Shown here in pieces: positions 52,066 through 59,736 of a stretch of DNA of 64,000 nucleotides; position 1 is the first letter of the stretch, and every line of letters begins with the position of its first letter. A model generated the notes under the pieces. It saw only the letters and a list, made by a program, of their open reading frames with translations. It was not told the DNA's origin and did no database searches. The position numbers and the translations under genes are program-made. Origin of the DNA: Desulfatibacillum alkenivorans DSM 16219 (GTDB taxonomy: Bacteria; Desulfobacterota; Desulfobacteria; Desulfobacterales; Desulfatibacillaceae); NCBI RefSeq assembly GCF_900142135.1, contig NZ_FQZU01000010.1, forward strand, positions 1 through 64,000, in the 5' to 3' direction.

Positions 52066-52429
52066 ATCGCGCAGGGTGCAAACCGTGGAAAAGGAGTTGG
52101 GGGTGGTTTTGCATCCTCAATACGCTTCATTTTTGGACCAATACGGCGTTTATCGAACACCTGAAGTGACGGTATACGGCTATCTTGAAACATTTGGTAA
52201 TACTATCATGCTGCCTTCTGTCATTGGCGCAACTGCACAGAGAAGGGCTGTTTATCACCTTGGTCCTAACCACCTGCTCATAGCTCATACGGAAGACAGC
52301 GACTACGTGGCGGTTTTGGACAACGATACCGGAGAGGTTTTCGAGACGGACATCAACGGGGAGCGCACGGTGGTTGCGCCTTCCTTTGACGAATGGTTCG
52401 CCATGGTCCGGAAGCGCGGCTATATTTGA
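52055..52429 (+). CDS. SMI1/KNR4 (SUKH) immunity protein
   Basis: A 124-residue protein of the SUKH superfamily: an N-terminal EKELGVVLHPQYASFLDQYG helix, VTVYGYLETFG, HLLIAHTEDSDYVAVLDNDT, and the C-terminal VVAPSFDEWFAMV. SUKH proteins are common immunity factors for nuclease toxins. ATG at 52055 follows GGAGGAG and lies within the 3' end of the toxin gene, so translation is coupled. It should bind and neutralise the LHH nuclease; the pairing is inferred from gene order. Confidence 0.85.
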   Translation: MALKSRRVQTVEKELGVVLHPQYASFLDQYGVYRTPEVTVYGYLETFGNTIMLPSVIGATAQRRAVYHLGPNHLLIAHTEDSDYVAVLDNDTGEVFETDINGERTVVAPSFDEWFAMVRKRGYI

Positions 52430-52455
52430 GTGTATGTTTGAATTTTCAGGCGGCG

Positions 52456-53193
52456 CTACTGCTCGTTTGAGAATAGCTGAAACTCTCCGGTGGAGTAGAT
52501 GCTGTCGCCGGAGAAGATGCGGAAGGCGTAGCCTTTGTCCTGGGGCCACAGGCCGGCCTGGATCGCTTCCACGCCCCGGGGGATTTCCCGGGAAAACTGG
52601 ACGACCATGCTTTGGATGTTGCCGCCCTGGGGAAAGGCTGAGGCGATGAGGGCTTCCAGGTAGTCGAAATATACGGCGTTGTTCACGTGGCCCAGGGGAT
52701 CGTAATCGGACGGCCGTGTCGCGATGGTGCAGACGTGTTCGGGGACGGCTTTCTGGTCGGGCTTCCAATCGTCGATGCTCAGGTCCCAGTCAATGCCGGG
52801 CTCCTGGGTGTAGGTTTCGCTGGCGTGTTTTGGGGGGCGAACGATTTTCTTCCGGGCCAGGTCGATGAACAGCCAGAAGCTCTTGGCCGAGACCAGAGCC
52901 TCGCCGCCGCACAGGATTTCAAAATCGCGATAAGCCCGAAAGGCCTTTTGTCCGGTGTGCCAGGTGACCACTTTCAGCCTGTCGCCCAGAGTGGGAGGCC
53001 GGTGGATTTGCACGCCGATCCGGTGCAGAACCCAGGCGTTTCCTGAATTGATCAAATCCTTGGCGCCGAACCCCACCTGCTCCGAATGGATGGCCGCAAC
53101 CTCTTGCAGATAGTTCACCAAGGCCCGGGGCCGCAGGGAAAAATCCGCCTTAAGCTCAAAAAACCGCGTTTGCTTTTCCAGTTCAACTTTCAT
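52456..53193 (-). CDS. Acyl-ACP thioesterase family protein
   Basis: A 245-residue double-hotdog protein of the FatA/acyl-ACP thioesterase family. The N-terminal hotdog has LVNYLQEVAAIHSEQVGFG and WVLHRIGVQIHRPPTLGD; the second has RPSDYDPLGHVNNAVYFDYL with the catalytic Asn-His region and a following Glu. It should release fatty acids from acyl-ACP or acyl-CoA. It overlaps the patatin gene by 11 bp and is the last gene of the minus-strand lipid cluster. Confidence 0.9.
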   Translation of the reverse strand: MKVELEKQTRFFELKADFSLRPRALVNYLQEVAAIHSEQVGFGAKDLINSGNAWVLHRIGVQIHRPPTLGDRLKVVTWHTGQKAFRAYRDFEILCGGEALVSAKSFWLFIDLARKKIVRPPKHASETYTQEPGIDWDLSIDDWKPDQKAVPEHVCTIATRPSDYDPLGHVNNAVYFDYLEALIASAFPQGGNIQSMVVQFSREIPRGVEAIQAGLWPQDKGYAFRIFSGDSIYSTGEFQLFSNEQ

Positions 53194-54070
53194 GGGAATT
53201 CCATTCCCTGATGATGCCGCCGGCCGCGGCCTTGCCTTGTTCGTATCCTTCCAGGAGAATATTTTTGTCTTTGCCCAAACGGCCGGGCTTGAAATTTTCC
53301 GGCGGGCAGATTTCCTGAAACCAAACGCCAGTGGGAGGCTTTCGGATCAAATCTATGGATTCGTTGTAGCGCCGCACTCTATGGGACGCCGCCTGAGCCA
53401 GGGCCGGAAAGTTTTTCAATTGGCTCGACAAAATTTTTTGCGAGAATTTTTCGTTTTTAAAATAGCTTTTCGGCCTGGATCGGATGACCATAATTTGTTT
53501 TGCGCCCATTTTCAAGGCCTGCCTGACTGGTATGGGATCGGCAACGCCCCCGTCCACGCAGGCCCGGTTGTCGATCCGGGGAAATCCGCGATATAAAATG
53601 GGCAAAGCGCTGGAGGCTTTCAGGGCTTCTTCCAGGTCGTCCATGCCGGGCCTTTTGTAGACTGCGCGCCCGGTGTTAACGTCCGTGAGGCAGATGATGA
53701 ATTCCCTGCCGGAAGCCATGATGGTTTTCAGGTCCAGGCGGACTTCCTGGATGGTAATATCCCACAGCCAGTCCAGGTCCATGAGATGGCCGCCTTTGAG
53801 GAAGCGAAAGAAGCTGATGAATTGGGGGCGCAACGAGTAGTCCGTAAAGACTTTGAGGTTGCGTCCGGGCATTTCCGCCAGGAAGGCCGCCAAATTGGCC
53901 GCCCCGGCGGAAACTCCCAAACACAGGTCAAAAGGATTAAACCCCTCTGCAAGGAAGCCGTCCAACACACCAGCAGCGAAGACTCCCCGCATGGCTCCCC
54001 CTTCGACGATCAAGGCTCGGGGAAATGGCCGATCTTTCCCAATGTGGTTCTTTGAATAATCTGTGGCCAT
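53183..54070 (-). CDS. Patatin-like phospholipase
   Basis: A 295-residue lipid acyl hydrolase, close to the YjjU/RssA group. VEGGAMRGVFAAGVL gives the oxyanion loop, LGVSAGAAN the nucleophile Ser54, and VDGGVADPIP the catalytic Asp, so the Ser-Asp dyad is intact. ATG at 54070 is preceded by AGAGGGG; the longer frame from 54157 starts in non-conserved sequence. It may free fatty acids for the beta-oxidation enzymes encoded upstream. Confidence 0.9.
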   Translation of the reverse strand: MATDYSKNHIGKDRPFPRALIVEGGAMRGVFAAGVLDGFLAEGFNPFDLCLGVSAGAANLAAFLAEMPGRNLKVFTDYSLRPQFISFFRFLKGGHLMDLDWLWDITIQEVRLDLKTIMASGREFIICLTDVNTGRAVYKRPGMDDLEEALKASSALPILYRGFPRIDNRACVDGGVADPIPVRQALKMGAKQIMVIRSRPKSYFKNEKFSQKILSSQLKNFPALAQAASHRVRRYNESIDLIRKPPTGVWFQEICPPENFKPGRLGKDKNILLEGYEQGKAAAGGIIREWNSHES

Positions 54071-54153
54071 TTCCCCTCTTACAATAGGAGCCTTGACGGC
54101 GCCTTTTTCGGGCCGGCAACCGGATGACACCGGCCGAAAGGCTATATATAAAA

Positions 54154-55959
54154 TCACCCGCCGAAGCAGTCTTCCGGAATCTCAATGGCTGCGCCGTTTC
54201 CTTGGTTCATGGCGTCCATCTTGCCCAAGGCGACGGGCAGCACATTGTAAATAAAGAACTCCGCAGTTTTAATTACGCCGGAGTAATAGACTTCGTCCTT
54301 GCTCTTGGCTTTTTCCTGGGCCTTTACAGCTATATTGGAACGCCATAAGAGCATCCATGCCATGATTACGTCGCCGGTGGCCTCCATAAACGGAAAAGCG
54401 GAAGCGAATGACGTTTTAATCAGGGGGGTGGCAAGGTTTTGGGACAAGGCCTGGGCGGTCTCTCCTAAACGCGCCAAGGCGTTTGCGAGACGGTCCGCCA
54501 TGGCGGAGAGCTCCGGAACTTCCTTTGCGGCGGTGATGCAGCTATTTACTTCGTCTGCGAATGCTTTAAACAGGGCGCCTCCGCGCATTTGCAGCTTCCG
54601 GCCCAGAAGGTCCATGGCCTGGATGCCGTCGGTGCCCTCGTAGATGGAGGTGATCTTGCAATCGCGTAAAAGCTGTTCGATGGGATATTCTTTGGTGTAG
54701 CCGTATCCGCCGTAAATCTGCATGGCGTTGACGCACACGTCAAAGCTCCTCTGGGCGGAATAGCCCTTGACCAGGGGGATGAAAAAGTCAATGAGGTCCT
54801 GACGGTTTTGCGCCCGGCCGGAGTCGGGTTCGGCTTTCATCCAATCGAACAGGGACGCGGTGTAATAGATAAAGGAGCGCATCCCGTCCACGTGGGCTTT
54901 CATCCAGGTAAGCATGCGGCGGATGTCGGGATGATTGACAATAGTAACGCTGGGGCTGTTTTTGCCGGCGGTCAGGTCTTTGCCCTGGATTCTTTCCTTG
55001 GCGTAATTGCAGGCGTACAAATAGGCGGAAGAGGCGTAGGTAAAGGCCTGGAAGCCCACGTTCAGGCGGGCGTCGTTCATCATGTGGAACATGATTTTCA
55101 TGCCTTCGCATTCCTGGCCCAAAAGCAGGCCGCGGCATTTGCCGGCGCCGCCCAGGGTCAGGCTGCACGTGGCGCTGCCGTGGATGCCCATTTTTTCTTC
55201 CACGCCGGTGCAGACCACGTCGTTGAAATCGCCCATGGAGCCGTCTTCGTTCACCCAGTATTTAGGCACTATGAAAATGGAGATGCCCTTGGTTCCTTCG
55301 GGCGCTCCCTCCACCCTGGCCAGGACCGGATGCACGATGTTTTCGGTCAGCTGATGCTCGCCGTTGGTGATGAAAATCTTGGCGCCGGAAATGGAATACG
55401 TGCCGTCTTCATTCTTCACCGCCGTGGTGGTCAGCGCGCCCACGTCGGATCCCGCCTCGGGTTCGGTCAAAAGCATGGTGCCGCCCCATTGGGCGGTGTA
55501 CAGCTTTTCCAGGAACAGGTCTTTTTGCTCCTGGGAGCCGAAAGCCTCGATCATCTTGCCCGTGCCGTGACCCATGGTGGCGTAGTTTACCAGACAGTAG
55601 TTGCCTCCCCACAGATACTCGCGGGTGGGGAAGTTGATGAGATACGGCGTGCCCTGGCCGCCCAGGCCCGGGTCTTCGTTCATGGCGGTCCAGTCGCCTT
55701 CCCGGATCAGGTCAAAGGCTTTTTTAAAGGACTCCGGAACCAGAACCTCTCCGTTGTCAAAGGTCACGCCGATTTTATCGCCGTCCGCGTTGGTGGGCAG
55801 GATTTCCTTGATGGCCAGGTTCCTGGCCTCGGTAATCATCATGTCGAACAGTTTCCTGTTCATGCCTTTGTAGACGGGCGTTTTGGTGAGCTGCTCCATG
55901 TCAAGCTGCTCATAAAGGACAAAGTCTATATCTCTTCTGTCTGCAAGTACCTGCGCCAT
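54154..55959 (-). CDS. Acyl-CoA dehydrogenase (large, DmdC-like)
   Basis: A 601-residue FAD enzyme of the large acyl-CoA dehydrogenase group, which includes DmdC-type enzymes and has an extra C-terminal domain. LTEPEAGSDVGAL and SGAKIFITNGEHQL form the flavin and substrate region, GIHGSATCSLTLGGAGKCRG follows, and SIYEGTDGIQAMDLLGRKL carries the likely catalytic base Glu. It introduces the trans-2 double bond in acyl-CoA. Two hairpins separate it from the crotonase gene, hinting at partial termination. Confidence 0.95.
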   Translation of the reverse strand: MAQVLADRRDIDFVLYEQLDMEQLTKTPVYKGMNRKLFDMMITEARNLAIKEILPTNADGDKIGVTFDNGEVLVPESFKKAFDLIREGDWTAMNEDPGLGGQGTPYLINFPTREYLWGGNYCLVNYATMGHGTGKMIEAFGSQEQKDLFLEKLYTAQWGGTMLLTEPEAGSDVGALTTTAVKNEDGTYSISGAKIFITNGEHQLTENIVHPVLARVEGAPEGTKGISIFIVPKYWVNEDGSMGDFNDVVCTGVEEKMGIHGSATCSLTLGGAGKCRGLLLGQECEGMKIMFHMMNDARLNVGFQAFTYASSAYLYACNYAKERIQGKDLTAGKNSPSVTIVNHPDIRRMLTWMKAHVDGMRSFIYYTASLFDWMKAEPDSGRAQNRQDLIDFFIPLVKGYSAQRSFDVCVNAMQIYGGYGYTKEYPIEQLLRDCKITSIYEGTDGIQAMDLLGRKLQMRGGALFKAFADEVNSCITAAKEVPELSAMADRLANALARLGETAQALSQNLATPLIKTSFASAFPFMEATGDVIMAWMLLWRSNIAVKAQEKAKSKDEVYYSGVIKTAEFFIYNVLPVALGKMDAMNQGNGAAIEIPEDCFGG

Positions 55960-56028
55960 TTGGTTGCTCCTTTTCGGGGGCGTAAGCAGTATGCCGTATT
56001 TATTGTGTTGCGGCGCCCGCTTTTAATG

Positions 56029-56101
56029 AAAGTGGGGGGGATATTCCATTAAAAGCAGGCCGCAATCGTTATATGGTAAAACCCGGCGGCCAAGCCGCCG
56101 G
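56029..56101 (-). terminator. Two hairpins between crotonase and acyl-CoA dehydrogenase genes
   Basis: Arms CCGGCGGC/GCCGCCGG (56083-56090 and 56094-56101) begin 12 bp after the crotonase stop and are followed on the minus strand by a short T-run. GCTTTTAATG/CATTAAAAGC (56029-56038 and 56047-56056) form a second 10-bp stem. Partial termination within the operon is likely. Confidence 0.65.
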
Positions 56102-56112
56102 ATGGGGTGCCG

Positions 56113-56892
56113 CTATTTGCCTTTAAACTCGGCCTTGCGTTTTTCCAGGAACGCGGCCATGCCTTCCTTCTGGTCTTCGGTGCCGAACAGCATGCAGAAC
56201 AGGTCCTGCTCAATGTGAAGACCGTCCTTCAGGGAGACGTTCAGGCCTTTGCGCATGGCGGTTTTGGCCGCGCGCAGGGCCACGGACGACTTGCTCATGA
56301 GCTTGCCGGCCAGCTTTTTGACTTCGTCCATCAGCTGGTCCTGGGGCACGACTCTGTTAAGAATGCCGTAACGTTCGGCCTTTTCCGCTTTCACCATGCC
56401 GCCGGTCATGACCATTTCAGCCGCCAGGCTGTAGTTGATCAAGCGGGGAAGCCTTTGGGTGCCGCCGCCGCCCGGAATGATGCCCAGGTTGATTTCGGGC
56501 AGACCCACAACCGCGGTTTCGGAGGCGATCCGGAAATCGCAGCAAAGGGCCAGTTCCAGACCGCCGCCCAGAGCGTAGCCGGAAATGGCTGCGATGGTGG
56601 GCTTGGGAATGTCGGCCAGACTTTCCTGAATTCTGAAAGAGCCGTCCGTGAGCTTGAATGCGTCGGAAATCATTCCTTTGGACATGTGCTCGATGTCGGC
56701 GCCCGCCGCAAAAACCTTGTCGGAGCCGGTGAGGACGACCACGCGAACGTCGTCGTCCGCGGCTGCCGCCGCCACGGCCTGTCCGATTTCGTCGAACACC
56801 ACGTGGTTCAGGGCGTTCAGTTTGTCGGGGCGGTTCAGGCGGATCCAGGCGATGCCGTCTTCCGTGCTGTACAAGACATATTTAAGGTCCAT
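56113..56892 (-). CDS. Enoyl-CoA hydratase (crotonase)
   Basis: A 259-residue crotonase-fold enzyme hydrating trans-2-enoyl-CoA. The CoA pocket and oxyanion hole are in FAAGADI (about 62-68) and GYALGGGLELALCCD, whose Glu is one catalytic acid; the second Glu is in VVGLPEINLGIIPGGGGTQR. Length and motifs are standard for short-chain enoyl-CoA hydratases. It follows the dehydrogenase gene hbd by 23 bp. Confidence 0.95.
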   Translation of the reverse strand: MDLKYVLYSTEDGIAWIRLNRPDKLNALNHVVFDEIGQAVAAAAADDDVRVVVLTGSDKVFAAGADIEHMSKGMISDAFKLTDGSFRIQESLADIPKPTIAAISGYALGGGLELALCCDFRIASETAVVGLPEINLGIIPGGGGTQRLPRLINYSLAAEMVMTGGMVKAEKAERYGILNRVVPQDQLMDEVKKLAGKLMSKSSVALRAAKTAMRKGLNVSLKDGLHIEQDLFCMLFGTEDQKEGMAAFLEKRKAEFKGK

Positions 56893-56915
56893 GATATTCC
56901 CCTTGATGGCCTAAA

Positions 56916-57788
56916 TTATTTCTTGGAGTAGTCGTACCAACCCTTGCCGGTTTTCTGTCCGTATTCGCCCTTGGTGTAGTGGGAGACCAATTGGGGCCTG
57001 GGCAGGTCCGCGGGATCGCCGCTGACCCGGAAGGCTTCCATGCCCATGGTGTAGGCCAGGTCGATGCCGGTGAGGTCCATGAGGGTGAAGGGGCCCATGG
57101 GATGGCCGGCGCCGTAAACGCATGCTTTGTCGATGTCTTCCACGGAGGCCACGCCCATTTCGAGCATCCACTGGGCTTCCTCGTAAATCCTCAGGAAGAT
57201 CCGGTTCAAAAGGAAGCCGTTCACTTCCTTCTTCACATGCACGGCCACCTTATCCAGCTTTGTGCACAGCTCCATGGAGATCTGGCAGGTTTCGTCGGAA
57301 ACGTGGGGGCCTTGAACCACTTCCACCAGCTTCATGACCAGGGCGGGGTTGAAGAAATGGAGGTTCAACACCTTTTCCGGCCTGGAGGTGGCGTCCGCAA
57401 TGCGGGAGCTGACGATGGCCGAGGAGTTGGTGGCCAGGATGGCGTGGGCCGGGGCCATTTTGTCCAGGTCGGCGAAAATCTTGCGTTTGAGGGCCAAAAC
57501 TTCCACGGCCGCTTCGATCACGTAGTCGGCTTCCTTGGCGGCGTCGGCCATGTCGCTGGTAAAGCGCAGGCGGGCGCGGGCGGCTTTGGCGTCGTCTTCG
57601 CTCATTTTGCCTTTGGCGACGCGGCCGGGGAGGTAAGAGTCGGCGAAGGCTTCGGCCTTTTTCAATTGTTCTTCACTGATGTCAAAGCAGGTGGTGTTGT
57701 AGCCTTTAATGGCGCATTGCAGGGAAATCTGGTGTCCCATGTTGCCGGCGCCGATAATGCAAATATTTTTTATGTCATCGATATTCAT
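56916..57788 (-). CDS. 3-hydroxyacyl-CoA dehydrogenase (HBD type)
   Basis: A 290-residue NAD(P) enzyme oxidising 3-hydroxyacyl-CoA. The Rossmann motif is GAGNMG (13-18); ATNSSAIVSSRIA, LHFFNPALVMKLVEVVQG (catalytic His) and KEVNGFLLNRIF follow. Size and blocks match 3-hydroxybutyryl-CoA dehydrogenases (PaaH/Hbd). The gene follows the thiolase gene after 142 bp that contain a hairpin. AAGGAG-like AGGAAA precedes the ATG. Confidence 0.95.
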   Translation of the reverse strand: MNIDDIKNICIIGAGNMGHQISLQCAIKGYNTTCFDISEEQLKKAEAFADSYLPGRVAKGKMSEDDAKAARARLRFTSDMADAAKEADYVIEAAVEVLALKRKIFADLDKMAPAHAILATNSSAIVSSRIADATSRPEKVLNLHFFNPALVMKLVEVVQGPHVSDETCQISMELCTKLDKVAVHVKKEVNGFLLNRIFLRIYEEAQWMLEMGVASVEDIDKACVYGAGHPMGPFTLMDLTGIDLAYTMGMEAFRVSGDPADLPRPQLVSHYTKGEYGQKTGKGWYDYSKK

Positions 57789-57837
57789 TTCATTTCCTCC
57801 ATTATTTAAAAAACTTTCCTGATTATGGGAGAGCCGC

Positions 57838-57883
57838 CCGCGTCCTTCACGCCCTTTGACCGAAGGAGAGTTGAAGAACGCGG
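57838..57883 (-). other. Intercistronic hairpin between thiolase and hbd genes
   Basis: CCGCGTCCTTCA (57838-57849) pairs with TGAAGAACGCGG (57872-57883) with one mismatch and a 22-nt loop. It may attenuate or stabilise the operon transcript between the two genes. No T-run is present on the minus strand side. Confidence 0.5.
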
Positions 57884-57930
57884 AGCGGCAGGCATGGCGC
57901 CTTAAGGCATGGCGGCCTTAAGCTGGTTAT

Positions 57931-59139
57931 TTATTTTTGCAGGTTCTCAATCAGGGTTGCGACGCCCAGACCGCCGCCGCAGCAGGATGAGAAGAAGCCG
58001 TAACGTCCGCCCCTGCGGATGAGTTCACGCATGCAGAACATGCCGATGCGGGCGCCGGAAGCTCCGTTGGGATGGCCGTATGCGATGGCGCCGCCCATGG
58101 GGTTCCATTTTTCCATGTCGATGGTTTCGCCCATTTGCTTCTCGATTTCCTTGATGACGGCCAGGTTCTGGACGGCGAATGCTTCGTTGCATTCCATGAC
58201 GTCCATATCGGAGATTTTAAGCCCGGTGCGTTTCAGCATGTTGACGACTGCATAGGCCGGGCCGATGCCCATGATTCTGGGATCCACACCGTAGTCGGCG
58301 CCGGCGACCCAACGAGCCATGGGGGTGTAGCCCAGTTCTTCAGCCTTTTCAGCGGACATCATGAGCACGAAGGCGGCGCCGTCGTTGCGGCCGGAAGCGT
58401 TGCCGGCGGTGACCGTACCATCCTTGGTGAAAGCGGGGCGCAGTTTGGCCAGGCCTTCCAGGGTGGTGTCAAAACGGGGATGTTCGTCTTTTTCAAAGGC
58501 GAATTCCGGAGTCTTGCGGGTGGCCGGAATCGTGACGGGCACGATTTCGCCATCGAAGTAGCCCTTGTCCCAAGCCATTTTGGAGCGCATCTGGCTGTTG
58601 TAAGCGAATTCGTCCGAGGCTTCCCTGGGAACGTCGTACATTTTCTGCAGGTTCTCAGCGGTGATGCCCATGCCAATGCACTCTTCTTCCACAGGAGAAA
58701 GCATCTGGGGGAGCGGCATAGGCGGAATCAGTTTGTAAGGCGGCACGGACATGGAGAACTTGACCGGAATCTGGCTGTAGGCTTCGGAGCCCCCGGCGAT
58801 GATGATGTCAGCCTGGTTGCACTTGATTTTCCATGCAGAGTGGTTGATGCTGTCGATGGCGGAGCCGCACTGCATTTCCACATAAGATGCGGAGGTTTCG
58901 TAGCCCAGTCCGGCGTAAAGGGCGGACCACCGGGCGGGGTTCATTGCCTTGGAGTCGTGGGCGGCGCAACCCATCATGACCGTGTCAACATGGGCTTTTT
59001 CCTTGATTTTGGTCTTGTCCACCAGGCCTTTGATGCAAATGCCGGCCAGCTCGGCGGCGGTAAAATCACGAATGGTTCCGCCCATGCGTCCAAAAGCGGT
59101 GCGAACAGCGTCCACAAATACGACTTCTCTTTCAGCCAT
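57931..59139 (-). CDS. Acetyl-CoA acyltransferase (thiolase)
   Basis: A 402-residue thiolase that cleaves 3-oxoacyl-CoA. The acyl-accepting Cys is Cys91 in EMQCGSAIDS; GHPNGASGARI gives the catalytic His region and SSCCGGGLGVATL the second Cys near the C-terminus. ATG at 59139 follows GGGAG; the frame upstream overlaps the thioredoxin-like gene and is not coding. It starts 13 bp after that gene, so the pair is co-transcribed from the sigma-54 promoter at 59569. Confidence 0.95.
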   Translation of the reverse strand: MAEREVVFVDAVRTAFGRMGGTIRDFTAAELAGICIKGLVDKTKIKEKAHVDTVMMGCAAHDSKAMNPARWSALYAGLGYETSASYVEMQCGSAIDSINHSAWKIKCNQADIIIAGGSEAYSQIPVKFSMSVPPYKLIPPMPLPQMLSPVEEECIGMGITAENLQKMYDVPREASDEFAYNSQMRSKMAWDKGYFDGEIVPVTIPATRKTPEFAFEKDEHPRFDTTLEGLAKLRPAFTKDGTVTAGNASGRNDGAAFVLMMSAEKAEELGYTPMARWVAGADYGVDPRIMGIGPAYAVVNMLKRTGLKISDMDVMECNEAFAVQNLAVIKEIEKQMGETIDMEKWNPMGGAIAYGHPNGASGARIGMFCMRELIRRGGRYGFFSSCCGGGLGVATLIENLQK

Positions 59140-59152
59140 TTTAAATCTCCCT

Positions 59153-59539
59153 TCAGGTAATCCGGTTAATTGTCTCAAGGTTCCTTGTGATGAATTCCAT
59201 AAGCGATTCCCGGCTGATGCAGCCGAGTATCCTGTCCATTTCCTCACCCTTATTGAAAAACAGAAAGGTAGGCGTTCCTTTCACGCTGAACGTCTCGCAA
59301 AAACAGCCCATGAGCTCCTTTGAAATCACAAATGCGCCCAGCATATTTTCAAACTGCTCAACCGCTTCCTCCACAATCGCCATCTGCTCATGGTAAATTT
59401 CGTTTTTGAGCATGCAGGCCATGAGGAGAGGCCGGCGATCATCCAGTATGACCGACTTCAACTCGTCCGGATTATGGATCGTGATAGGCCCTTGTCCGGA
59501 CGGGTTGGAACTGCTTGTTTTATCGAAAGTATTGTTCAA
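59153..59539 (-). CDS. Thioredoxin-fold protein lacking CxxC
   Basis: A 128-residue thioredoxin-like protein. The fold is suggested by PLLMACMLKN at about 37-46, where the active site would lie, EEAVEQFENMLGAFVI, and the cis-Pro block SVKGTPTFLFFNKGEE (about 85-100). The expected WCxxC is replaced by a lone Cys42, so it is probably not a disulfide reductase; two other cysteines lie in GCFCE. TTG at 59539 is the start, with AGGAG at good spacing and the sigma-54 promoter about 30 bp upstream. As first gene of the beta-oxidation run it may modulate those enzymes. Confidence 0.8.
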   Translation of the reverse strand: MNNTFDKTSSSNPSGQGPITIHNPDELKSVILDDRRPLLMACMLKNEIYHEQMAIVEEAVEQFENMLGAFVISKELMGCFCETFSVKGTPTFLFFNKGEEMDRILGCISRESLMEFITRNLETINRIT

Positions 59540-59568
59540 GACCCGCTCCTGTTCTCCGGTGGTGTAAT

Positions 59569-59585
59569 ATCAAACAGCGTGCCAA
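59569..59585 (-). promoter_or_regulatory. Sigma-54 promoter of the beta-oxidation operon
   Basis: On the minus strand the site reads TTGGCACGCTGTTTGAT (59585-59569). GG and GA are ten bases apart, the -24/-12 spacing; the usual GC at -12 is GA. Transcription would begin near 59557, just ahead of the ribosome binding site of the thioredoxin-like gene. Confidence 0.8.
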
Positions 59586-59682
59586 GTCGGATTGTTTGGG
59601 CGGACATGGGGTGTATAGATAGGGATGTTAGGGATTTACACAGTTGTGAAGAAAGATGCCCGGCCGGAAAAAACGGGGCGAA

Positions 59683-59736
59683 AAGCGGGACATGTTACAT
59701 AAGTGTGGCGGGGCAAAAGTGTGACATGTCACACTT
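59683..59736. promoter_or_regulatory. Tandem enhancer sites for the sigma-54 activator
   Basis: The perfect 20-bp palindrome AAGTGTGACATGTCACACTT lies at 59717-59736, overlapping the stop codon of the activator gene. A degenerate copy (14 of 20 matching) lies at 59683-59702. Centres are 34 bp apart and about 115-150 bp upstream of the -24/-12 promoter, typical for bacterial enhancer-binding proteins. Confidence 0.75.
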
